A model generated the notes under the pieces. The model was not told the origin of the DNA, made no database searches, and worked only from the letters and a program-made list of their open reading frames with translations. From Methanospirillum stamsii (lineage in GTDB: Archaea > Halobacteriota > Methanomicrobia > Methanomicrobiales > Methanospirillaceae), in contig NZ_CP176366.1 of assembly GCF_046244385.1 (NCBI RefSeq), forward strand, positions 2,914,001 to 2,978,000: 64,000 bases of DNA, in the 5' to 3' direction. Positions 45,269-54,276 of the stretch are shown one piece after another. A program made the position numbers and the translations under genes. The first letter of the stretch is position 1; the number at the start of each line of letters is the position of its first letter.

Positions 45269-46474
45269 ATGGAAACCATCATAATTATTGGTGTTTTTCT
45301 TGCGTTTCTTTTCAATTTTGTAAACGGGCTTAATGATGCGGGTAATTCAATAGCAACCGTTGTAGCAACCAGGGCTCTTCGGCCATTATATGCACTAATC
45401 CTTGCTGCGGTGTGTAATGTTGCAGGCCCCTTTCTTCTGACAACGGCAATAGCAAAAACAATCGGGACCGGAGTAATTATTCCAGAGGCCCTACAGCCCG
45501 ATGCTCTGGTAATTGCTCTTGTCTCTGGAGTAGTCCTGCTCATCATCTTTACTGCAAAGGGTTTTCCAATATCTGCCTCTCATGCCCTGATTGGATGTAT
45601 GGTGGGAGCGTCAGTTGCTGCGGCTGGCATCACCTCGGTGATATGGCCGGAATTGTATATGGTCCGGGATGTGGCAATTGCAGGAATTTTTGGTGCACTG
45701 TGTGGATCTTTGTATCTCTCACTGCTATTCTGGTTATTAAAAGGTCCGGCACGATTAGGTGCAATTGCAGGAGCAGTTGGCGGTTTTTCCCTGATGATTA
45801 TTTCTCTTATGATTTTTGGCCTGCTAAAAGTCACCGGACTTATGGCAATTTTTATTTTTATCATAATCTCCCCAACTGTGGGATTTTTAGGAGGATTCTT
45901 CCTTGATATCATGGTATCATATATATTCAGATTTTCCCTGCAGTCAACCAGAAATAAGATCTTTTTTCCCCTTCAGGTGGTTACCGGGGGCCTGCAGGCA
46001 CTTGGTCATGGAGCAAATGACGGACTACATGCGGTTGGGATAATCGCTGCCCTGTTTATTGCCGGAGGGATAAGTTCGGAATTTTCCGCCCCCTTCTGGA
46101 TTATGGGAGGATCAGCTCTTGCAATAGGGCTTGGCACAGTATTTGGCGGGTGGAATGTCATTACGAAGATGGCAAAAGGCATTACCCGTATTCGTCCGTA
46201 TCAGGGATTTTGTGCATCTACCGCCGGAGGGCTGGTAATATCCGGACTCACCATTACCGGAATTCCAACTTCTTCCACTCATATCATCAGTGGTTCAATT
46301 GTAGGGGTAGGTGCAACGCGAGGTAAAACTGCAGTTGACTGGAAAGTTGTCAGGGATATTGTGACAACATGGATAGTTACCTTCCCTTCGGCTGTATTTG
46401 TGTCTTTTGCACTATATCTTCTCTATTCAGTTCTGGTTTTTGGAATTGATAGTATATTTAAATACTTGACATAA
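45269..46474 (+). CDS. pit: PiT-family inorganic phosphate permease (copy 1)
   Basis: A 401-residue membrane protein with about 10-11 helices. The two PiT signature repeats are seen: FNFVNGLNDAGNSIATVVATRA near the N-terminus (split here over the family's GxNDxxNS core) and ALGHGANDGLHAVG in the second half. It would import phosphate with a cation. It pairs with the DUF47 protein just upstream. The pair is duplicated in tandem. Confidence 0.95.
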   Translation: METIIIIGVFLAFLFNFVNGLNDAGNSIATVVATRALRPLYALILAAVCNVAGPFLLTTAIAKTIGTGVIIPEALQPDALVIALVSGVVLLIIFTAKGFPISASHALIGCMVGASVAAAGITSVIWPELYMVRDVAIAGIFGALCGSLYLSLLFWLLKGPARLGAIAGAVGGFSLMIISLMIFGLLKVTGLMAIFIFIIISPTVGFLGGFFLDIMVSYIFRFSLQSTRNKIFFPLQVVTGGLQALGHGANDGLHAVGIIAALFIAGGISSEFSAPFWIMGGSALAIGLGTVFGGWNVITKMAKGITRIRPYQGFCASTAGGLVISGLTITGIPTSSTHIISGSIVGVGATRGKTAVDWKVVRDIVTTWIVTFPSAVFVSFALYLLYSVLVFGIDSIFKYLT

Positions 46475-46522
46475 CAGATCGGTGAGTTTTTACGTATGTA
46501 GAAGACATTTGTTCCGATTACT

Positions 46523-47152
46523 GTGGGAATTAAGGAATGGTTGATACCACAGGATAAAGTTTTTTTTGACCTGTTTGAGCAACTGGCCGGTACTGTGGTG
46601 TTAGCGGCCAGAGAACTGGAACAGATAGTAACAAATGAAACAGATCCTGCACAAACCTATAAAAAAATCAGGGAACTAGAACACAAAGGTGATCTGATTA
46701 CCCATGAAATATACGAACATTTAAACAGGACATTCATAACTCCCTTGGATCCGATGGAGATATCACGTCTGGCTTCTGCACTAGACGATGTAATAGATTA
46801 TATTGATGATTCTGCTGAAAAACTGATAATTTATAAAATAACCGAATATGACAAATCGATGCAGGATTTTGCCCAGATTATCCATCTCTCTACAATCCAG
46901 TTAGAATGCGGAGTTCGTGGGATCAGATCTTTTAAAAATGGGAATGTCCTTGAAAAATGTGGGATTGAGATAAACCGGCTCGAAAACATGGCTGACGACC
47001 TGCTTGCACAGTCAATTTTACGTCTGTTTGCAACCGAAGATCCGATGACAACCATAAAATTAAAGGATATTTACGAATGTCTGGAGACTGCGACCGATAA
47101 ATGTGAAGACGTGGCGAACGTTCTCTCTGATATCAGTATCAGGCATTCGTGA
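46523..47152 (+). CDS. DUF47/PhoU-like phosphate transport accessory protein (copy 2)
   Basis: 209 residues from a GTG start (GIKEWLIPQDKVFFDLFEQL). It aligns end to end with the first copy: KIRELEHKGDLI against KIHQLEHESDEL, and TIKLKDIYECLE against VIKLKDIYENLE. Its stop overlaps the GTG of the next PiT gene frame by 4 bp. It presumably regulates that second transporter. Confidence 0.92.
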   Translation: MGIKEWLIPQDKVFFDLFEQLAGTVVLAARELEQIVTNETDPAQTYKKIRELEHKGDLITHEIYEHLNRTFITPLDPMEISRLASALDDVIDYIDDSAEKLIIYKITEYDKSMQDFAQIIHLSTIQLECGVRGIRSFKNGNVLEKCGIEINRLENMADDLLAQSILRLFATEDPMTTIKLKDIYECLETATDKCEDVANVLSDISIRHS

Positions 47153-47157
47153 TCTGT

Positions 47158-48336
47158 ATGGAACTAATCCTGCTCCTTGGTATTGCAGTTGCACTTGTAT
47201 TTAATTTTTTAAACGGTCTTCATGACGCTGCAAATTCAATCTCAACGATAGTTGCAACCCGTGTCCTGACTCCCTTGCAGGCTGTGGGGCTGGCTGCTTT
47301 TTTTAATCTTGTCGGGCCACTCTTTTTTACAACGGCCATCGCAAAAACAATTGGAAAAGGGATTATTGCACCAGGCTGGCTCACCCTTGAAGTAATCATT
47401 GTTGGTATCCTTGTTGCTTCGTTCTGGATTTATTTTACTGCATATATCGGGATTCCCATATCATCCACTCACGCCATGGTGGGCGGACTGATTGGGACAG
47501 CAGTTGCATATGGGGGGATTGGGGTGGTAATTCTTCCGTCCTTGTCCCTTATTGGCGGAGTAATACTTGCCGGAATTATCGGGGCATTTGTTGGTGCAAT
47601 TCTTCTTGCCGGGATTGCCCGGATAAAAGAGGAGCCTGATGTCCGGAATTATCTGGGTATCGGAGCCTTCTTTGGATTTGTGTTCTCAATTCCGGTCTCT
47701 ATTATTTTTCATATCCTTCCAATCAGCGGGCTTTTGGGTATAATCCTTTTTATCGTCATTTCTCCCTGCCTGGGATTTGCCGGAGCTTTCTTCTTAGGAT
47801 GTCTGACCATCAGATTTTGCCGGAATGCGAATCAACAAGTAATGAACCGGGTTTTCAACAAACTTCAGATTGTTTCTGCATCTTTTTACAGCATCGGTCA
47901 TGGGAGTAATGATGCACAGCATGCAATGGGTATAATTACTGCGATGCTGGTTACTGCCGGAGTACTCTCTGATTTTACCGTTCCACTCTGGGTCATCCTG
48001 ATATCCAGTGCTGCAATATCCCTTGGAACCCTGACCGGAGGCTGGAAGATAGTCCAGACAATGGCAAAACGTATCACACATCTGCGCCCGTACCAGGGAT
48101 TTTGTGCTGAGACCGGTGGAGGATTAGTGCTCCTCTTTGTGACCTTCTTTGGTGTTCCGGTATCAAGCACCCATGCAATAAGTGGCTGTATTATGGGGGT
48201 CGGGGCAACACAGGGGAACTCTGCCGTTCAATGGTCAATTGTGAGACAGATTGTTACTGCCTGGATTATTACTATCCCCCTTACCGCTACCTGTGCGTAT
48301 GTGGTATTCATGGGAATTCTTCAGATCTGGCATTAA
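47158..48336 (+). CDS. pit: PiT-family inorganic phosphate permease (copy 2)
   Basis: About 392 residues from ATG 47158 (MELILLLG), which aligns with the first copy's start. An upstream GTG at 47149 overlapping the DUF47 stop is also possible. The signature repeats are FLNGLHDAANSISTIVATR and SIGHGSNDAQHAMG, and the helices match copy 1 throughout. The sequences have clearly diverged, so this is not a recent duplication. Confidence 0.95.
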   Translation: MELILLLGIAVALVFNFLNGLHDAANSISTIVATRVLTPLQAVGLAAFFNLVGPLFFTTAIAKTIGKGIIAPGWLTLEVIIVGILVASFWIYFTAYIGIPISSTHAMVGGLIGTAVAYGGIGVVILPSLSLIGGVILAGIIGAFVGAILLAGIARIKEEPDVRNYLGIGAFFGFVFSIPVSIIFHILPISGLLGIILFIVISPCLGFAGAFFLGCLTIRFCRNANQQVMNRVFNKLQIVSASFYSIGHGSNDAQHAMGIITAMLVTAGVLSDFTVPLWVILISSAAISLGTLTGGWKIVQTMAKRITHLRPYQGFCAETGGGLVLLFVTFFGVPVSSTHAISGCIMGVGATQGNSAVQWSIVRQIVTAWIITIPLTATCAYVVFMGILQIWH

Positions 48337-48353
48337 TTTTTTTACCCGGTTGA

Positions 48354-49241
48354 CTACACAGATAATTCCTGCCTGACATCACGGGTTGCAAACAGGTACT
48401 GCTGGGCATATCCTGCATATGGTCCAAAATATGACCTGCAGAAGTCGGCGATGGTATCATACGATAGTGTCTTTGTTCCCTTCTCACCCGGGATGATATC
48501 CTGGTATTGTGCGGTGATTATTTTCCGGATTCTGATGTCAACCGGAACTGCTTCCATGCGTTCGAATCCAAACAAGAGCACACAGTCAGCAACCTTCGGC
48601 CCCACTCCGGGGAGAATCATGAGTTCTTTTTTTGCATCCGGATATGAGAGACTTGAAATTTTCAAAAAAAAGTCCGGATGAGTGATGATGTATTCTGCGG
48701 TTCCCATCAGGTAGGGGGCACGATACCCGGTGAGGCATTTACGTAAGGATTCTTCGTCGATGGCTCCCATTGCTAATGGTTCTGGAAAGAGATTCTCTCC
48801 GATTGAGCAGCATGTCCCATAATTCTCCATGAGAAGACCGATTCTTTTTCCTATTGTTCTGACGTTAGAGTTGGATGAACAGATAAAACTAAACAGGCAT
48901 TCCCAGGGGTCCTGCCGGAGAATCCGGATACCTTTGGATAACAAAAACCGCTCCAAAAAAAATAAGTCCTGTTTTTCATGAGTAAATTTTGCAATATGGG
49001 TGCATATGGACTGGTATATTTCCGGGATATTATCTTTCAGACCCAAAAAATGATATAATACTTTTTTATCACATCCGGAATACCTGATGGTCCGGTTATC
49101 CTGGCGGATTGTGATTATCCTGCCGTTATGAACTCCCTTCCATATATTTCCTGACTTTTTCCATCCAAATATCTGACCACAGGAAAATGTCAGATCAAGG
49201 TCGAAAGGAAGTTCTTTTTCAGAGAGGGTAAGTGTTTTCAC
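48354..49241 (-). CDS. ogg: 8-oxoguanine DNA glycosylase, OGG1 type
   Basis: A 295-residue base-excision repair enzyme with an OGG N-terminal domain (LDLTFSCGQIFGWKK) and a helix-hairpin-helix glycosylase core. The hairpin ILPGVGPKVADCVLLFG contains the catalytic Lys, and VPVDIRIRK contains the catalytic Asp. It would remove 8-oxoguanine and cut the AP site. It resembles eukaryotic OGG1 more than the shorter AGOG enzymes of hyperthermophiles. A second DNA glycosylase lies 0.8 kb away at 50029-50523. Confidence 0.93.
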   Translation of the reverse strand: MKTLTLSEKELPFDLDLTFSCGQIFGWKKSGNIWKGVHNGRIITIRQDNRTIRYSGCDKKVLYHFLGLKDNIPEIYQSICTHIAKFTHEKQDLFFLERFLLSKGIRILRQDPWECLFSFICSSNSNVRTIGKRIGLLMENYGTCCSIGENLFPEPLAMGAIDEESLRKCLTGYRAPYLMGTAEYIITHPDFFLKISSLSYPDAKKELMILPGVGPKVADCVLLFGFERMEAVPVDIRIRKIITAQYQDIIPGEKGTKTLSYDTIADFCRSYFGPYAGYAQQYLFATRDVRQELSV

Positions 49242-49338
49242 AAGTATGCATCTATTGGTTTTCAGGATGGGAATATCCTTTTCATGACGACAGAATGAAA
49301 TAATGGTACACAGAAATGCTTTAAACAGATAATGAGGA

Positions 49339-49986
49339 ATGGACCAGATGAATAGAATATCGGTATATTGTATCGCCTTTTTTTTGGTTTTTATTGGATT
49401 TGGAATTGTATCCGGTGAAGAATGGCAGGAAAACTCTTCAATTACTCCGGAAGTGACGAATGATTTCTACGCGGGCTCAATTGAACTTGTTCAGGGATGG
49501 AATTTTGTGTCTGTTCCCCGAAGGCTTGATGATTCATCCAATACTGCAGTGATATTTAGTGGCATTGATTCTGCAGGACACAGTATCTGGACATTTAATC
49601 AGGAAAATGGTGGCTGGAAAGACCTGACTGCCGAAGATAAAGTTCTTCCGCTTGAAGGATACTGGGTCTATACAACCGCTCCCTTCACTGTTCCATTACG
49701 GTTTTCAGATGATCCACTCCAGGTTCCACCGGTAAAAGATATGATCTCCGGGTGGAACATGTTTGGGTTTACCGGAAATACTCCGGCATCAGCCCGTGAT
49801 TCACTGCTTTCAATCCGGAGTTCATGGACTGAAGTGATTGGGTGGGATCCGGTAAGTCAGCAGTTTGAAATAACCATTGTGAACGGTGGTTCAAATGATC
49901 AGGCAGATTCCCGAATGCTACTTCCGACCCGTTCATACTGGGTGTTTGTTACCGAATCCTGCAGTCTTGCAAGTATTGGAGCATAA
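49339..49986 (+). CDS. Secreted protein with two GWN-type beta repeats
   Basis: 215 residues with a signal peptide (about 1-26). Two related segments follow: IELVQGWNFVSVPRRL with LPLEGYWVYT, and DMISGWNMFGFTGN with LLPTRSYWVFV. Each looks like a small beta domain of the kind found in archaeal surface proteins. No anchor or catalytic motif is visible. The function is not known. Confidence 0.65.
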   Translation: MDQMNRISVYCIAFFLVFIGFGIVSGEEWQENSSITPEVTNDFYAGSIELVQGWNFVSVPRRLDDSSNTAVIFSGIDSAGHSIWTFNQENGGWKDLTAEDKVLPLEGYWVYTTAPFTVPLRFSDDPLQVPPVKDMISGWNMFGFTGNTPASARDSLLSIRSSWTEVIGWDPVSQQFEITIVNGGSNDQADSRMLLPTRSYWVFVTESCSLASIGA

Positions 49987-50028
49987 AAAAAATTGATAAT
50001 ATGGAAAGATGGAGAGTTTAAGGATGTT

Positions 50029-50523
50029 TTAGGGCTCACTCAAAGCCTGATTAATATCCATCCATCTTTTTACTTTTTCTTTTAGGGGTATTGCATGAGC
50101 CGGACTTGATGAGGGTAGGTACCGACAGGGTATTTCTAAGTCCGGGAAAAACCGGAGAAATCCCTTTTCAGCTTCCCGGCCGTTCAGAAATATGGTTTTT
50201 ATATGATGATGAGATGCAAGAAGACCCTTGATATCATTTGGTACTGGTTCGGTAATTTTCGCATCTGAACTGGTAGGTCTGTTGCAGTTAGCATATACAT
50301 CCCACAGTCCTACCTTTTCTTCCATCAGGGACGAAATCCGATCCTTATATGAAAGGTTTTTTGAAATCCCCAGGATGTCTTCGATGATATCCCAAAACAT
50401 GTTCCGGGGATTTGCGTAATACTGGCCGGTTTTAAGTGATATGATGGATGGATAACTGCCCAGGATAAGAACTCGAGAGGCCGGAGAGATAAGAGGTGAG
50501 AGTCCCGAATAAGATGATGTCAT
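50029..50523 (-). CDS. Hypoxanthine-DNA glycosylase (UDG superfamily, HDG type)
   Basis: A 164-residue uracil-DNA-glycosylase-fold enzyme. The active-site motif is LILGSYPSIISLKTGQYYANPRN, in which the position of the usual catalytic acid is filled by Ser/Ile and Asn follows in YANPRN, as in the hypoxanthine-DNA glycosylase group. VGLWDVYANCNRPTSSDAKI and LPSSSPAHA complete the pattern. It would excise deaminated adenine from DNA. Eight base pairs separate it from the upstream minus-strand gene. Confidence 0.85.
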   Translation of the reverse strand: MTSSYSGLSPLISPASRVLILGSYPSIISLKTGQYYANPRNMFWDIIEDILGISKNLSYKDRISSLMEEKVGLWDVYANCNRPTSSDAKITEPVPNDIKGLLASHHHIKTIFLNGREAEKGFLRFFPDLEIPCRYLPSSSPAHAIPLKEKVKRWMDINQALSEP

Positions 50524-50531
50524 GAAAAAAA

Positions 50532-51593
50532 TTAACAGGAGAGTTGTTCTTTTACATTGATTTTTTGAAGGACTGACTTAAATGCATCACCAACAGCGGA
50601 GTTATCCTGTAGCCTCATTGATGAGTCATGAAGAGGGTTGTTATCATTTTTCCAGGCTGCATTATACCAGATAAGTCCCTTTACATCAGGCCAGGCATTG
50701 TCTGAAAGTGAGGTAACTGCTTTTTCGACCCATGATGCCGGGTTTACCACCATGTTTCTGATGTCGGTTCCGGTGATGACGAGAATTGGTTTATGAATGG
50801 AATTTAAAGCAAGGTTATTGTTTACCGAATTCATCATCACGGTAAAGTCCTTTTCTCCCGTTTCAAAAGGCTTTTTTGAACCATAGAGTGAAACCGTGAT
50901 GATATCGCAGTATTCATCACCCGGATAATAGGAGGTCATGTTATTCCAAATTTCATCAGGCAGGCTTTCAGCATTCAGGTGGTATGCCCAGATAAGATTT
51001 GACGCTCCTTCTTCTTCCATGAGAGTTTTAATGTGCCGGAAGGCTTCCTTGAACATCTCCTGACCGCTTACATAGCCGTTCCAGTATCCGTTCCAGGGAT
51101 AGCTCCATTGGTTTACCTCTGTTCCATATTCTATGAGAACCGGAGATCCAAATGCCCGGGCCTCACGTGCCCATGCACGGAGTTCTCCGTCGAATTTACC
51201 AAGGATGATGTTATTCAGAGTATACAGGGGTTCCTGCTGGTATGGTTTATCAGTGCTGCGCATCATCAGCCTGACATACGGAACTTTTCCTTCACTTCTG
51301 ATGGTGGTGACTCCGGCAAGAGGGAATTTTTTATCGTTCATCCATTCATCAGAAAAAACAACGATAGCAGGATTTTTACCTGTTGATTCACGAAAGGCCG
51401 AGATTTCATCAATAACTATCTGTTCCTCTCCGGATGGAGATCCTGACGGAGCAAATACTCCAAGGGCTACTGTGTCATTTGCGGGAAGACAAAACCCGGG
51501 TGGCAGATCTGAAACCACGCTGCAGCTGATAAAAATACAAATAATTACGGTAATTCCACTTGCTTTGATGATGCCCCCGATCATATCACACAC
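50532..51593 (-). CDS. Secreted GH26-like glycosidase-fold protein
   Basis: 353 residues with an N-terminal hydrophobic export segment (about 8-28). The TIM-barrel pattern resembles GH26 enzymes: VLIEYGTEVNQWSYPWNG carries the acid/base Glu and flanking Trp, and LIWAYHLNAESLPDEIW matches the next strand. Where GH26 has the nucleophile Glu after a KPVFISE-like strand, this protein has KPILVITGTD, so the nucleophile appears absent. It may be a carbohydrate-binding relative without hydrolase activity. Moderate confidence in the family. Confidence 0.65.
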   Translation of the reverse strand: MCDMIGGIIKASGITVIICIFISCSVVSDLPPGFCLPANDTVALGVFAPSGSPSGEEQIVIDEISAFRESTGKNPAIVVFSDEWMNDKKFPLAGVTTIRSEGKVPYVRLMMRSTDKPYQQEPLYTLNNIILGKFDGELRAWAREARAFGSPVLIEYGTEVNQWSYPWNGYWNGYVSGQEMFKEAFRHIKTLMEEEGASNLIWAYHLNAESLPDEIWNNMTSYYPGDEYCDIITVSLYGSKKPFETGEKDFTVMMNSVNNNLALNSIHKPILVITGTDIRNMVVNPASWVEKAVTSLSDNAWPDVKGLIWYNAAWKNDNNPLHDSSMRLQDNSAVGDAFKSVLQKINVKEQLSC

Positions 51594-51671
51594 CTTTATC
51601 CGGAGGTACTACAACTTCCATCTAAATAGACTGTCTCTTTTCCGGGGACGGTGGAAGAAGAGTTCGGATGG

Positions 51672-51680
51672 TTATATATA
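51672..51680 (+). promoter_or_regulatory. TATA box of the asparagine-synthase-like/gatCAB operon
   Basis: TTATATATA lies 30-38 bp before the ATG at 51710. No other clear promoter is seen before the gat genes, so it may drive the whole run. Confidence 0.55.
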
Positions 51681-51709
51681 ATTCTGATATGTCACCTGAT
51701 TAGAAGAAT

Positions 51710-52699
51710 ATGCAACTGAATGGTTGGGTTGAACTGGACGGAAAAAAACTTACCAAAGAAGAATTATCTGATTTTATCCGGCAGGACCCTGCTGTTGTCA
51801 CCCGCCTTGGGGGAGAATTTTATTTGGAATATGATTCCTGTAAAGCACGGGATCACTATGGTATTATTCAGGGGGACTGTCCGGCCGGAGTGATTCTCTG
51901 TGATAACCGGGAAACAGGGACCGTGAGTCCGGCATGTGGTTCTCTTTCACTGGCTGATGCAATCAAAACATCAGTGGACCTTCGATCAGATTCTGGGATT
52001 ACTGCGTTATCCGGCGGGGTTGATTCTGCATTGGTCGCCGTTCTTGCAAAGCGTCCATGTCTGGTTGTCGGAATGGAAGGATGTCATGATATCAGGCAGG
52101 CACAGGCTGTTGCAAAATATACAAATCTTCCCTTACATATCCGGACGATCACAGTTCCGGAGATAGAAGATGCGATATCGGTCGTTGCCAAAAATCTTGA
52201 GGAACCAAATCCGGTGGATCTGGCTATCGGTACAACCCTGTATTTTGTTGCACAGACTGCACATGACCTTGGATATGAACGAATCCTTACCGGTCAGGGA
52301 GCAGACGAAGTATTCGGTGGGTATGCCCGGTACCTTGAGACAGCTCCGGATAAGCTGGAGGAGTTATTTTTAAAGGATTTTGCTTCTCTAAAGCACCAGG
52401 GAAGACGGGACCAGGGTGTAGCCGGACTCATGGGGACGTACCTCTCTATGCCATATCTTGATATCAGGGTTGTATGCGCTGCACATACAATCCCGGCATC
52501 TGACCGGGTCCGTGATGGTGTGAGAAAAAAACCCCTCCGGGATGTGGCCCTGCTGTATCTCCCCGAATCATTTGCAAATTACGAGAAGAAAGCGATGCAG
52601 TATGGGACCGGGATCTGGAAAGAAATAAAACGGATTGCCCGGCAGAATGGTTATCACAGCTCAGTTTCAGATTTCTTAATTCATCTCAGGAGGACGTAA
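51710..52699 (+). CDS. Asparagine-synthase-like PP-loop protein, reduced glutaminase part
   Basis: 329 residues. The ATP-pyrophosphatase loop is ALSGGVDSALVAVL (near residue 100), and LTGQGADEVFGGYARYLE is the asparagine synthase signature. The N-terminal 80 residues look like a shrunken class II amidotransferase domain (GGEFYLEYDSCKARDHYGII), but the N-terminal Cys needed for glutaminase action is missing. So it would have to use free ammonia. It is 7 bp upstream of gatC and so part of the tRNA amidotransferase operon. It may make asparagine or act on another substrate. Confidence 0.8.
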   Translation: MQLNGWVELDGKKLTKEELSDFIRQDPAVVTRLGGEFYLEYDSCKARDHYGIIQGDCPAGVILCDNRETGTVSPACGSLSLADAIKTSVDLRSDSGITALSGGVDSALVAVLAKRPCLVVGMEGCHDIRQAQAVAKYTNLPLHIRTITVPEIEDAISVVAKNLEEPNPVDLAIGTTLYFVAQTAHDLGYERILTGQGADEVFGGYARYLETAPDKLEELFLKDFASLKHQGRRDQGVAGLMGTYLSMPYLDIRVVCAAHTIPASDRVRDGVRKKPLRDVALLYLPESFANYEKKAMQYGTGIWKEIKRIARQNGYHSSVSDFLIHLRRT

Positions 52700-52706
52700 G
52701 TTTACA

Positions 52707-52976
52707 ATGGTTACCGCAGAAGACGTCAGAAAAGTCGCTAAACTCGCTGATGTCGGCATTGATGATTCAGAAATTACCGAATTTACCCGGCAATGTTCGG
52801 GTGTTTTAGAATATTTTGAGATCCTTGATACCCTTGATCAAAGCAAGCAGCTCATCCGCGAGCGATATAATATACTCCGGGAAGATGAGGTAACCCCCTC
52901 ACTCTCCCAGGAAGAATCACTGCAAAATGCAGGACAGACTGAAAAGGGATTCTTTAAAGCCCCACGGGTGATGTAA
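52707..52976 (+). CDS. gatC: Aspartyl/glutamyl-tRNA amidotransferase subunit C
   Basis: 89 residues. The N-terminal helix VTAEDVRKVAKLADVGID and the middle LEYFEILDTLD block are family features, and it ends with the usual GFFKAPRVM. GatC wraps around GatA and stabilises the complex that converts misacylated Asp-tRNA(Asn) or Glu-tRNA(Gln). It starts 7 bp after the upstream gene, and gatA follows with one base between. Confidence 0.94.
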   Translation: MVTAEDVRKVAKLADVGIDDSEITEFTRQCSGVLEYFEILDTLDQSKQLIRERYNILREDEVTPSLSQEESLQNAGQTEKGFFKAPRVM

Positions 52977-52977
52977 G

Positions 52978-54276
52978 ATGGCAAAGACCCTTTCCTTTAA
53001 CCCGGATGATTCGGTCCATGCCTTTTTAACCACCATCCCGGAAGTGACCTATGGAGAAGGTCCGCTTTCCGGAGTTACTGTTGCGGTAAAAGACAATATT
53101 ACCACAAAGGGAATTGAGACAACCTGTGCGTCGAAAATACTGAAGGGGTACATTCCCCCTTATGATGCTCATGTTGTGACTCTTCTCAAAGATGCCGGAG
53201 CAGCAATAGTCGGAAAGACCAACATGGATGAGTTTGGTATGGGGACAACCACTGAAAACAGTGCGTTTGGCCCAACCCTCAACCCTCTGGATAAAAATCG
53301 TGTACCTGGCGGCTCATCAGGAGGATCTGCTGCAGCAGTTGGAGCAGGTCTTTGCGACCTTGCTATCGGCTCGGATACCGGTGGTTCAATCCGGTGCCCT
53401 GCTGCCTTTTGTGGTATTGTAGGGCTGAAACCGACCTATGGGCGGGTATCACGATTCGGACTTATTGCCTATGCCAATTCGCTTGAACAGATAGGCCCGA
53501 TGGCCCGGGATGTCAGCAGTCTTTCCAAACTTTTCTCTGTCATTGCCGGACCTGACCCCCGTGATGCGACCTCGGTTGACAGACCCTATTCTCATGAACC
53601 ATTAAAAAAGATTGACGGTCTTAAGATTGGTGTTCCGGAAGAGTTCTTTGGAGAAGGAGTAAACCCACAGGTTGCTGAAGTGGTCAGGGAGGCTATTTCA
53701 ACTCTTGAATCGCTTGGGGCTGAAACAAAACCCTGCACGATGCCTTCGATGAAATATGCCCTTTCAGCCTATTATGTTACCTGTACCAGTGAGGCTTCCA
53801 GTAATCTTGCCAGGTTTGACGGGGTAAGATATGGTCCGGGACTGGACAGTCCGAAGAGCTGGCACGAGGCATATTCCGAACAAAGAAAGGAAGGATTTGG
53901 TAAAGAAGTCCGTCGCCGTATTATTCTTGGAACATTCTCTCTTGCTGCCGGTTATTTTGGGAGATATTATCAGAAGGCCCAGACTGCAAGGCAGATGGTC
54001 AGGGATGACTTTGAGAGGATACTCAAGGATGTCGATGTCATTGCTGGGCCTACCATGCCGGATATCGCATTCAGACTTGGTGAGAAAAGCGATCCGCTCC
54101 AGATGTACCTCTCTGATATTCTGACCGTTCCGGCAAACCTGGCCGGAGTTCCTGCAATTTCTGTCCCCTGTGGCAGGGTTGATGGAATGCCTGTTGGTCT
54201 GCAGATTATCGGGAAGTACTTTGATGATGAACGGGTGATTGACACTGCATATGCCTTTGAACAGGAGGGAGTATAA
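52978..54276 (+). CDS. gatA: Aspartyl/glutamyl-tRNA amidotransferase subunit A
   Basis: A 432-residue amidase-signature protein. The Ser-cisSer-Lys triad is visible: K38 in VAVKDNI, Ser in VPGGSSGGSAAAV (about 113), and nucleophile S137 in GSDTGGSIRCPAAF. It hydrolyses glutamine and channels ammonia to GatB. Its stop shares a base with the start of gatB (TAATG). Length is slightly short of the usual 450-485, but both ends look complete. Confidence 0.97.
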   Translation: MAKTLSFNPDDSVHAFLTTIPEVTYGEGPLSGVTVAVKDNITTKGIETTCASKILKGYIPPYDAHVVTLLKDAGAAIVGKTNMDEFGMGTTTENSAFGPTLNPLDKNRVPGGSSGGSAAAVGAGLCDLAIGSDTGGSIRCPAAFCGIVGLKPTYGRVSRFGLIAYANSLEQIGPMARDVSSLSKLFSVIAGPDPRDATSVDRPYSHEPLKKIDGLKIGVPEEFFGEGVNPQVAEVVREAISTLESLGAETKPCTMPSMKYALSAYYVTCTSEASSNLARFDGVRYGPGLDSPKSWHEAYSEQRKEGFGKEVRRRIILGTFSLAAGYFGRYYQKAQTARQMVRDDFERILKDVDVIAGPTMPDIAFRLGEKSDPLQMYLSDILTVPANLAGVPAISVPCGRVDGMPVGLQIIGKYFDDERVIDTAYAFEQEGV

